The notes beneath the pieces were generated by a model, which did not search any database, was not told where the DNA came from, and saw only the letters and a list, made by a program, of their open reading frames with translations. 32,577 nt of DNA from Planctomycetaceae bacterium (GTDB lineage: Bacteria; Planctomycetota; Planctomycetia; Planctomycetales; Planctomycetaceae), in NCBI GenBank assembly GCA_002724315.1, contig PBOJ01000085.1, positions 1-32,577 of the forward strand. Reading direction: 5' to 3'. Positions 8,360 through 15,191 of this stretch are shown here, in pieces. The translations under genes were made by a program, and so were the position numbers. Numbering within the stretch: the stretch's first letter is position 1; every line of letters begins with the position of its first letter.

Positions 8360-8548
8360 CACAACGCTCTCGACTTCCAGGGCTTGCTCGCGCTGGATCG
8401 CCTCGTAGACCTCGCTGCGGTGCACCGCCACGTCGCTGGGTGCCTCGATGCCCAGCCTCACCTTGTCACCGCGTATGTCGACCACCATCAACGAGATCTG
8501 GTCGCCGATCATGATCCGTTCGTCCCGTTTCCGACTGAGCACCAGCAT
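8351..8548 (-). CDS. csrA: Carbon storage regulator CsrA
   Basis: A 65-residue match over its whole length to CsrA/RsmA, the dimeric RNA-binding protein that represses or stabilises mRNAs by binding GGA motifs near ribosome-binding sites. Landmarks are MLVLSRKRDERIMIGDQI at the N-terminus, a VRLGIEAP strand and VHRSEVYEAIQ. The RNA-contacting Arg44 in VHR is present. The ATG at 8548 has a good Shine-Dalgarno sequence (GGAGG, 8 bases upstream). That leader GGA is itself a possible CsrA site, which would allow autoregulation; this is inference. No fliW, flagellin or other flagellar gene adjoins it. Upstream on the same strand, 141 bases away, is a LOG-family gene. Confidence 0.97.
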   Translation of the reverse strand: MLVLSRKRDERIMIGDQISLMVVDIRGDKVRLGIEAPSDVAVHRSEVYEAIQREQALEVESVVAE

Positions 8549-8689
8549 TGTTTGACCTCCAGCCTGTTTTCCGTGGCAGGGCCCGTAGTGGGGCGCCTCC
8601 TCGCAAACCTAGCCCACCAATCCGCGGTTGCCGCCACATGAACGCCCGGGAGGAGAGGTTCCCTTGCCGGTTGCAACGGTCGTGAGGGG

Positions 8690-9274
8690 TCAGACGGCCC
8701 CGGCCATCCCCAGCAGTTGGTCCAACAACACGGCGGGATCGGTCTCGGTCACAAACAACTGGCGATTCTTCGGTTTCATGAACCCCTCCATCACCGACCG
8801 CTCAATCGCTTCCAGAAACGGCCCGAAGAACCCACGGACATCAAGGACACCGATCGGTTTCCCGTGAATCTTCAATTGCCGCCAGGCCAACACCTCGAAC
8901 AATTCCTCGAACGTCCCCACTCCACCCGGCAGCGCGATGTAGGCGTCAGAGAGTTCATGCATCTCCGCCTTTCGTCGGTGCATGTCCGGCACAACCCGCA
9001 TGTCGGCCACCTGCTGGTGCATCACCTCCTCGACGGCCAATCCATCCGGAATCACTCCTATCACCTCGCCACCAGCCTCCAGAACGGCGTCGGCCACGAC
9101 CCCCATCAGGCCTATGCCTCCGCCGCCGTAGACCAAACCGACTCCCCGGGAAACCATCTCCCGTCCCAGACACCTGGCCGCCTCGGCATATTCGGAATCG
9201 TTTCCGGTCTTCGACCCACAAAACACACACACACGGACCACGGCACGATATTCCTTGGCATTCGTTTCGGACAA
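8690..9274 (-). CDS. LOG family protein (TIGR00730 Rossmann fold)
   Basis: A 194-residue cytoplasmic protein with the LOG/'lysine decarboxylase-like' signature: VCVFCGSKTGND at the N-terminus, LVYGGGGIGLMG, MHRRKAEM and the phosphate-binding PGGVGTFEELFEV. Characterised members are nucleoside 5'-monophosphate phosphoribohydrolases that release free bases, including cytokinins, from their riboside monophosphates. The old name lysine decarboxylase is misleading. The start is probably TTG at 9274, with AGG a few bases upstream; a GTG at 9241 immediately before the conserved core is possible. It precedes csrA on the same strand and is divergent from the cupin-like gene, with about 100 bases between. 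The physiological substrate is not predictable. Confidence 0.92.
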   Translation of the reverse strand: MSETNAKEYRAVVRVCVFCGSKTGNDSEYAEAARCLGREMVSRGVGLVYGGGGIGLMGVVADAVLEAGGEVIGVIPDGLAVEEVMHQQVADMRVVPDMHRRKAEMHELSDAYIALPGGVGTFEELFEVLAWRQLKIHGKPIGVLDVRGFFGPFLEAIERSVMEGFMKPKNRQLFVTETDPAVLLDQLLGMAGAV

Positions 9275-9377
9275 CCAACCTAGCGACCAGCAGCCCGCCG
9301 GAACAAGTTTGCAGGCCGAGGGGTATGCGGACTACCATGTCTCGTGCCAGGAACTGAGCAAGACGAGAGCCAATCCG

Positions 9378-10133
9378 ATGACCGAACAACTCACACGCCG
9401 CGGTTTCACAACCAAGACGCTCGGAACGCTGTTGACCTACACGTTGCTCGAGGACCTGGCCAACCAGGACCTGTTTGCCGCCGAGGTCCAGCCCATCACC
9501 AAGAAGTGGCTGACCAATGTCAACGACCTGGCCCGTTCGGTCAAGAACAGGAAGATCAAGCAGGTCGCCTGGCAGAAGCAGGTCGAAGAACTGTTCGAAA
9601 AGGTCGAGTTGGCTGACCTGTTGCAGATGGTCAATTTCAAGAAACTCGCCAAGGGTGCGAAGTTCGTCGAATCCGGCGCGCGTAGCCTGAGATTCGAATT
9701 CCCCAAGATCGAGGGCCTTCCGACCGAGTACGTATTTGGACGCCAGATCTTCGCTCTGAAAAAGGGCCGCTCGGTCGTGCCTCATGGCCACGACAACATG
9801 GCCACAGCTTTTCTGATCCTCGATGGAAAACTCCGAGGTCGTCACTATGACCGTGTGGAGGATCGCGAAAAGGAATACGTGATCCGCCCGACCATCGACA
9901 AGATGTTCGGCCCGGGGGGGCACTCCTCGATCAGCGATTACAAGGACAACGTCCATTGGTTCAAGGCCCTCAGCGACAAGGCGTTCATCTTCAACATCCA
10001 TGTGCTGGGCGTTACGCCGGGTGCCAAGCGATCCGGACGGATCTACGTTGACCCCAACGGTGAAAAGCTCAAAGGCGGACTGATCCGAGCTCGAAAGATC
10101 GCCTACAAGGAAGCCCACGACCTTTACGGTTAG
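9378..10133 (+). CDS. Tat-signal cupin-like protein of unknown function
   Basis: A 251-residue protein from the ATG at 9378. The frame stays open further upstream to 9255, but that part overlaps the divergent LOG gene start and looks non-coding. The N-terminus has a twin-arginine motif (LTRRGF, residues 5-10) and a moderately hydrophobic stretch to about residue 35, so export or a Tat-like anchor is likely. The C-terminal half looks like a cupin barrel: VVPHGHDNMATAFLILDGKLRGRHYDRV (given as the region at residues 133-160) places two histidines, H136 and H138, where the first cupin motif binds metal, and NVHWF (H193) could supply the second motif. The middle is helical and charged. No enzyme family is recognised; cupin metal dioxygenases and isomerases are possible relatives. 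The next gene begins 81 bases downstream. Confidence 0.8.
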   Translation: MTEQLTRRGFTTKTLGTLLTYTLLEDLANQDLFAAEVQPITKKWLTNVNDLARSVKNRKIKQVAWQKQVEELFEKVELADLLQMVNFKKLAKGAKFVESGARSLRFEFPKIEGLPTEYVFGRQIFALKKGRSVVPHGHDNMATAFLILDGKLRGRHYDRVEDREKEYVIRPTIDKMFGPGGHSSISDYKDNVHWFKALSDKAFIFNIHVLGVTPGAKRSGRIYVDPNGEKLKGGLIRARKIAYKEAHDLYG

Positions 10134-10214
10134 TCACGACAAAAACATTTCGCCTATCGCCCAGCCGACAGCCACGACGAGCATCCTCGCGTCACGGGCA
10201 GGAGACTTCTTTCG

Positions 10215-11375
10215 GTGCACCCTCGACCTCTGTCGGGCCTACGGGTACTGGACCTGACCCGTGTCTTGGCTGGCCCGTACTGCACATTGCTTTTGGCGGA
10301 CTTGGGCGCGGAAGTGGTCAAGGTCGAACAGCCCGTTACCGGCGACGACGCGAGAGCCTTCGGGCCGTTTCTGCAGACCGGCCAGAGCGCGTACTTCGCC
10401 AGCATCAATCGTGGCAAGAAGAGTATCGCGCTGAACCTCAAGGATTCGGCCGACCGGGAGACGTTTCTGAGTCTTGTCAATCAAGCCGACGTGCTCGTCG
10501 AGAACTTTCGCGCCGGCACGATGCACAAACTCGACCTGTCCGCCGAAAGCCTCTGCCAGCGGAACCCTCGTTTGATCTACGCAGCGTTGTCGGGGTTCGG
10601 CCACGCCGGCAGCCACACCGACCGTGCTGCCTACGATGTCGTCGTTCAGGCGCTCAGTGGCCTGATGAGCATCACCGGCTCCAGCGCCGATGAGCCGGTC
10701 CGCGTCGGGACTTCGATCAGCGACATCCTCACCGGCATTTTCGGTGCCGTCGCCATCGTCTCGGCCGTGCACGGCCGCACCGAATCGGGGCAGGGCACGG
10801 TCATCGACCTGGCGATGCTCGACTGCACCGTCGCGGCGTTGGAGAACGCAATCAGCCGTTTCGCGACCGCGGGAGTCGCTCCCGAACCACTGGGCACCCG
10901 CCACCCGTCGATCACGCCCTTCCAGGCTTTTCCGACGGCCGATGCGCCAATCGTCATCGCCGCCGGCAACGACACACTATGGGCGGCCCTCTGCGACTGT
11001 CTCGATCGCGGCGATCTTGCTGATGACTCCCGCTTCTCATCCAACGGCGACCGCACAACCCACCACGCCGCCCTCGAAACCGAGCTCACCACCACGCTCG
11101 CCACGCGGCCTGCCGACGACTGGCTGGAACGGCTCGCCGACGCTGGTGTCCCGGCGGCACCGATTCGTTCGATTGACCAGGTCGTTGCCGACCCTCACCT
11201 GGCCAGCCGGGGAATGTGGCACACGATGGACGATGGCCAGGGCGGCTCGCTGCTGACCCCTGGCTCGCCTTTCCGTATGAACGACACCCCGCCGCCCCTG
11301 TCTGCTTCCATCCCGGGACTCGACGAGCATCACCAGGAGATCATCGCCGAATGGCTGGCGACGGACTCATCCTGA
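10215..11375 (+). CDS. CaiB/BaiF family III CoA-transferase
   Basis: A 386-residue family III acyl-CoA transferase, a cytoplasmic enzyme that moves CoA between carboxylic acids through an aspartyl-CoA anhydride. The family outline is complete: LSGLRVLDLTRVLAGPYCT at the start, LGAEVVKVE, FASINRGKKSIALNL, ADVLVENFRAGTM, NPRLIYAALSGFG, AAYDVVVQALSGLMSITG, and C-terminal VPAAPIRSIDQV with DPHLASRGM. Asp170 in GTSISDILTG aligns with the catalytic Asp169 of formyl-CoA transferase. The ATG-less start is GTG at 10215. Its 3' end overlaps the acetyltransferase start by 25 bases. Nothing adjacent is a CoA-ester pathway gene, so donor and acceptor remain unknown. Confidence 0.94.
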   Translation: MHPRPLSGLRVLDLTRVLAGPYCTLLLADLGAEVVKVEQPVTGDDARAFGPFLQTGQSAYFASINRGKKSIALNLKDSADRETFLSLVNQADVLVENFRAGTMHKLDLSAESLCQRNPRLIYAALSGFGHAGSHTDRAAYDVVVQALSGLMSITGSSADEPVRVGTSISDILTGIFGAVAIVSAVHGRTESGQGTVIDLAMLDCTVAALENAISRFATAGVAPEPLGTRHPSITPFQAFPTADAPIVIAAGNDTLWAALCDCLDRGDLADDSRFSSNGDRTTHHAALETELTTTLATRPADDWLERLADAGVPAAPIRSIDQVVADPHLASRGMWHTMDDGQGGSLLTPGSPFRMNDTPPPLSASIPGLDEHHQEIIAEWLATDSS

Positions 11376-12124
11376 GAACGGCTCGTCCGGAAGACGTCAG
11401 GGGACTGGCCCGTCTGGAATCAGACTGTTGGCCCGGCACATTGGCGGCATCCGAAGAACAGATTGCCGCGAGACTCGCAGCGTACCCCGACGGCCAATGG
11501 GTCGCCGAGACGTCCAACCGCCTGCTCGGCTACAGTTCCGCCCAGCGGATCGACGCAACACGTCTGAACACTCTCCCCCTGACTTACGGATCGATCACCG
11601 ATCTCGACCGGTTCACGGCCACCCACGAATCCGAAGGTGCGATCTACCAACTGGTCGGAGTCTCCAGCCACCCGTCTGCTCGCGGACAACGGATCGGCCG
11701 TCAACTCGTTGACCTGCAGGTCACCCGCGGCTGGTCCTTGCCCGGAGTGCACTCGGTCCTGGGCTTCACCCGACCCACCGGCCGCCACCTGTCTCCAGGT
11801 GTCCCTCTCGATGACTACGTTTCGTCCCACGAGGACGGATCCACCACCGACCCCACTCTCTCGTTTCATACTGCCGCTGGCGCTGTCGTGTTGTCTCATC
11901 ACGAGAATTTCCGCCCGAACGACCACGAGTCTCTCGGTTCCGGAGTACTGATCTCCTACCCCCGGCCAAACCCGGCATCCGATCCTGGCGCACCAACTCC
12001 TTCACGGTATAATGACCAACCGACCCGGGTGACCTGGACACCCACCATCCGAACAAATGGCAACCACACTTTTCCAGCCCCACTGGACGACCTTCGACGT
12101 GGCAATGAACCCGGAACGGGATGA
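11351..12124 (+). CDS. GNAT family N-acetyltransferase with an atypical C-terminal tail
   Basis: A 257-residue protein from the ATG at 11351, which lies inside the end of the CoA-transferase gene. LILRTARPEDVRGLARLE opens the GNAT fold, and VGVSSHPSARGQRIGRQLV (residues 102-120) is the acetyl-CoA pyrophosphate-binding motif (R/Q-x-x-G-x-G/A form, here RGQRIG). The fold seems complete by about residue 203 (GSGVLISYP). The remaining 54 residues are rich in Pro, Thr, Asn and Arg, lack predicted structure, and overlap the next gene, which suggests an ancestral stop codon was lost. Upstream in-frame ATG at 11216 is antecedent sequence of the CoA-transferase read in another frame. The acetyl acceptor is unknown. 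Confidence 0.82.
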   Translation: MAGDGLILRTARPEDVRGLARLESDCWPGTLAASEEQIAARLAAYPDGQWVAETSNRLLGYSSAQRIDATRLNTLPLTYGSITDLDRFTATHESEGAIYQLVGVSSHPSARGQRIGRQLVDLQVTRGWSLPGVHSVLGFTRPTGRHLSPGVPLDDYVSSHEDGSTTDPTLSFHTAAGAVVLSHHENFRPNDHESLGSGVLISYPRPNPASDPGAPTPSRYNDQPTRVTWTPTIRTNGNHTFPAPLDDLRRGNEPGTG

Positions 12125-12392
12125 CCAGGCGATCGAACAGGCTGCCAACAAGGCCGCCGCCGGACTGAGATCGGGTCGCCCCCGCGCGTCGGTCGTCCAG
12201 GACCTTGTCGAAAACGGATGGGCAGAGCCTGAAGCCCAGGAATTCGTCCTCTCCGTTGAGACAGCCATGCAAGAGAACCCCACCGACGGCGGGAACGGTG
12301 GTGGAGCAGCCAGTTGGGCCGTCTGGATTGCCGGCCTCCTGATTTTCAACGCCTTGAGCTACGCGTTCGACTGGGGGTGGATCATTTGGTAG
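12105..12392 (+). CDS. Small membrane protein of unknown function
   Basis: A 95-residue protein from ATG at 12105. An ATG at 12057 would give 111 residues but would overlap the preceding gene by 68 bases; neither has a Shine-Dalgarno sequence. Residues 1-60 form a charged helical region with a repeated look (GRPRASVVQDLVENGWAEPE), similar to small helical modules that precede membrane anchors in planctomycete proteins. A Gly/Asn linker follows, and the C-terminus is one or two hydrophobic segments (WAVWIAGLLIFNALSYAFDW). The stop codon TAG overlaps the TTG start of the ICMT-like gene, so the two are probably translated together. No function is recognised. Confidence 0.68.
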   Translation: MNPERDDQAIEQAANKAAAGLRSGRPRASVVQDLVENGWAEPEAQEFVLSVETAMQENPTDGGNGGGAASWAVWIAGLLIFNALSYAFDWGWIIW

Positions 12393-13015
12393 ATCTCTCG
12401 CGAGTCGCTTCCCCCTCCCGTCTTCTGCCACGCACTCCGCGACTCGTGGATTGCCTGTTGGCATTTTCGGTCTTTTTCTCTGTCGCCATTTCCGTTTCGA
12501 ATGGCAATCCATTGAGAGTCGCTGTCGCGGCTGTCCCGCTGGTGGTCGGAATCCTGTTGTTGCTCGAACGGCCAGTCCGATGCTCAGGCAGCTTTGGCCA
12601 GGCGATGGCCTGCCTGCCGGCAATCACACTGGCCGGGCCCGTCCTGGCATTCGCCGCCCCGTGGTCTGACTGGACACACTCCAACACAGCACTGCTCGGA
12701 TCCGGCGTGGTCATCACCGTGGTTTCACTGTCCACCCTGGGCCGCAGTTTCGGGATCTTTCCCGCCGCGCGACGAGTAGTCCACTCGGGCCCCTATCGAT
12801 GGGTCCGCCATCCGGCTTACCTCGGCCAGTTGCTGATTCTGACAGCTTGTGGACTGAGCGTCTCACCGCAAATGGGGGGACTGACCATGCTCGTCGCAAC
12901 CGCCTGTCTCGGGCTGCGAATTCGCGCCGAAGAACAGGTTCTGACTGAGCAATGGACCTCTTACCGGGAATACTCGCAACGGGTCCCGTGGAAGCTGATG
13001 CCGTTCATCTGGTAG
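12386..13015 (+). CDS. Isoprenylcysteine carboxyl methyltransferase (ICMT) family membrane protein
   Basis: A 209-residue polytopic membrane protein with about five hydrophobic segments. The C-terminal ICMT/PEMT signature is intact: HSGPYRWVRHPAYLGQLL (residues about 133-150), followed by RAEEQVLTEQWTSYREYSQRV, which forms the SAM-binding and catalytic pocket in the family. Bacterial members are SAM-dependent methyltransferases of mostly unknown lipid or isoprenoid-type substrates; real isoprenylcysteine is not expected here. The start chosen is TTG at 12386, because GGGGGTGG lies 5 bases upstream and it overlaps the preceding stop. A longer frame from 12314 is out of keeping with the first transmembrane helix. 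Confidence 0.87.
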   Translation: MVDLSRVASPSRLLPRTPRLVDCLLAFSVFFSVAISVSNGNPLRVAVAAVPLVVGILLLLERPVRCSGSFGQAMACLPAITLAGPVLAFAAPWSDWTHSNTALLGSGVVITVVSLSTLGRSFGIFPAARRVVHSGPYRWVRHPAYLGQLLILTACGLSVSPQMGGLTMLVATACLGLRIRAEEQVLTEQWTSYREYSQRVPWKLMPFIW

Positions 13016-13062
13016 TTCCCGGTTCCCGCAATCACTCCGAGTGAACAGCAACCGAACCGCAG

Positions 13063-13091
13063 TTGTCCCATCCCCAACGCCGAAGTAGAAT
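13063..13091 (+). promoter_or_regulatory. Sigma70-type promoter of the vWA gene pair
   Basis: TTGTCC (13063-13068, 4/6 to TTGACA), a 17-base spacer and TAGAAT (13086-13091, 5/6 to TATAAT). A start near 13098 leaves about 90 bases of leader before the GTG at 13187. It lies in the only sizeable gap between the ICMT-like gene and the vWA pair. Prediction from consensus only. Confidence 0.5.
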
Positions 13092-13186
13092 TGTGGGTAG
13101 CGGAGGGGAATCCGTACCTGCCGAACGGGGCCGGTTGCGCCTCTTCGACCTGGACACCCACGACGGGCCGATCGAGGGATTTGGAC

Positions 13187-15124
13187 GTGAACAAAGCCCA
13201 AAAGCCACACAAGGCTGATGTTCCTGCGCATGATGCCGAAGGTACAGCCGGGTTGGTCACACCCAAAGAGCGGCCCGCCTGGGCATTGAGCCTGGCCTTC
13301 CACGTCGGTGTCCTGATCGTGCTCTACAGTGTCCCCCAGGCCACGTACTCCGGGCACAACGCCACCGAACTGGACAGCCTCTTCCAGGAGTTCAATCCCG
13401 AGGACTACAGCTTCGACACGGCCGTTGTCGAGACGATGGGCAGCCAAAGTGACCTCGACAACCCTTCGCCCTCCCAGGCCGCCGCCACAACACTGAGCAA
13501 AACACCGCAGCAGGAAGTGCAGGAACGCCTTGACGAGAAGGTGTTGGCGGTGGAATCCCCGCAAACAGCGGACATCCCGTTGCCACCGGAGAACGAATTT
13601 GCCGACGTGATCGACATCCAGGGCCAGACGGAGAACCCCGGGGGAATCGAAGGGGCCGTTGACCGGATGGCCGTCGAGATCGACCGATCGCTACTGAACC
13701 GCAAGACGCTTGTCATCTGGCTATTCGATGAATCGGGCTCCATGGCCGCGCGCCGGAATGCCATCGCGGACCGCTTCGAGAGCATCTACAAGCAACTCGG
13801 AGCGTTGAAGTCGTCTGACAACAAGGGCGAACGCCGCCCGCTGAAAACCGCCGTTGTCGGCTTCAGCGACAAGACGAACTTCTACACCAACGAGCCGGTT
13901 TCCGATGTCGATGAGATCGTTTCCAAGATCCGCAACATCAAGGCCGCCCAGTCCCCCGACGAGAACGTCTTCACCGCCGTCAGCCAGGTCACTCGCAAAT
14001 GGCTCAACTACCGCCGCCGGATGCGATACAACGTGATGGTCGTGATCGTCACCGACGAACGCGGCAGCGATTACGGCGAAGACGGCACGGCACTGGAAAA
14101 GGTGATCCAATTGACCCGGGCCAACGGAATCCGCGTCTACTGCATTGGCAACGCCGCGGTCTTCGGTCGTGAGAAAGGTTGGGTGCTCTACCGTTACCCC
14201 GACGGTTTCACCGAGGAGGTGGACGTCGACAGGGGACCGGAGACCGTGATGATGGAACGACTGGCCCTGCCGTTCTGGGGCACCCGCGGCTTCGGTCGCT
14301 ACCAGATGTCCTCCGGGTATGGCCCCTACGCGCTGAACCGACTCTGTGCCGAATCCAAGGGCATCTACCTGATCGCCGATGAAGGGCGTGGCCAGAAATT
14401 CAACCAGTCGGTGATGCGAGGCTATCGTCCCGACTACCGGCCCATCCGAACCTACCTCAAGGATGTGGAAACCAACTCTGCCAAACAGAGCCTGCTGAAG
14501 GCCGCGATAATGACCCGCGAGAAACGCATTCCCACGCTCTCGCTCTCCTTCAATGCCCCGAACGATAACGTGCTCCGCACGGCGTTGAACGATGCTCAGA
14601 AACCGGTGGCCGAACTCGATTTCCGTCTCCGCGAACTCCAGGCGGCCCTTGAGGTTGGTGAAGAAGACCGAGGCAAACTCGCCGAACCGCGATGGCAAGC
14701 CGGATACGACCTGGCCATGGGTCGTGTGCTGGCGATGCGAGTCCGTGCCTACGGCTACAACGTTGTGCTGGCACAGATGAAAGGGCAGCCCAAGTCATTC
14801 ACGAAGAAGGACAGCAATCTCTGGCGACTGAAGCCCAACCGCGAAATCACCTCAGGCGGTGCCGTCAAACGACTGCACAAGAAGGCTGTCGAATACCTCA
14901 ACCGCGTCGTCGATGATCACGCCGGCACCCCCTGGGCGCTGCTGGCGGAGCGGGAACTGAGTGCCCCAATGGGATGGGGCTGGAGTGAAGCCCACCGCGC
15001 GATGACCACCGCGGGGTCACGCGGTGCCAACAATCCCAACCGCGTCCTGTTTGTCACCGACCCGAAGACCGGCAAGAAGAAACGCGTCATGGTCAACAAG
15101 AAACGGCCTCGACCACCGCTCTAG
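13187..15124 (+). CDS. Membrane-anchored vWA-domain protein, first of a tandem pair
   Basis: A 645-residue protein. GTG at 13187 is the preferred start because GAGGG lies 8 bases upstream; the frame extends to 13091 without support. Residues 31-49 are one transmembrane helix (WALSLAFHVGVLIVLYSVP). A low-complexity, acidic linker of about 120 residues follows. The von Willebrand A domain starts near residue 172: TLVIWLFDESGSM carries the MIDAS DxSxS (Asp181, Ser183, Ser185), with Thr263 in ENVFTAV and Asp290 in VIVTDERGSD as further metal-site residues. After the domain come the motifs DRGPET and SSGYGPYALNRL, a helical region, and HAGTPWALLAEREL. The C-terminus is strongly basic. The bulk should lie outside the cytoplasm, opposite the short N-terminus. 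The ligand is unknown. A paralogue follows 67 bases downstream. Confidence 0.87.
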   Translation: MNKAQKPHKADVPAHDAEGTAGLVTPKERPAWALSLAFHVGVLIVLYSVPQATYSGHNATELDSLFQEFNPEDYSFDTAVVETMGSQSDLDNPSPSQAAATTLSKTPQQEVQERLDEKVLAVESPQTADIPLPPENEFADVIDIQGQTENPGGIEGAVDRMAVEIDRSLLNRKTLVIWLFDESGSMAARRNAIADRFESIYKQLGALKSSDNKGERRPLKTAVVGFSDKTNFYTNEPVSDVDEIVSKIRNIKAAQSPDENVFTAVSQVTRKWLNYRRRMRYNVMVVIVTDERGSDYGEDGTALEKVIQLTRANGIRVYCIGNAAVFGREKGWVLYRYPDGFTEEVDVDRGPETVMMERLALPFWGTRGFGRYQMSSGYGPYALNRLCAESKGIYLIADEGRGQKFNQSVMRGYRPDYRPIRTYLKDVETNSAKQSLLKAAIMTREKRIPTLSLSFNAPNDNVLRTALNDAQKPVAELDFRLRELQAALEVGEEDRGKLAEPRWQAGYDLAMGRVLAMRVRAYGYNVVLAQMKGQPKSFTKKDSNLWRLKPNREITSGGAVKRLHKKAVEYLNRVVDDHAGTPWALLAERELSAPMGWGWSEAHRAMTTAGSRGANNPNRVLFVTDPKTGKKKRVMVNKKRPRPPL

Positions 15125-15191
15125 CCGCTGTTGACTCCTCGACTCCGACACAACACTACTCGCCAAGCCATCACCCGAATCCCCGATCGCC

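Noticed and set aside
9219-9235. CA dinucleotide run
   Set aside because: Short, inside the LOG coding sequence where it encodes the conserved VRVCVF strand; no sign of instability.
8955-10118. 387-codon minus-strand open frame spanning the LOG and cupin-like genes
   Set aside because: It runs antisense through the cupin gene and then crosses the LOG gene in a wrong frame. No motif or ribosome-binding site.
12008-12013. TATAAT as promoter of the small membrane protein gene
   Set aside because: The -10 is perfect, but no -35-like hexamer is found at the right distance, so it is not listed as a promoter.
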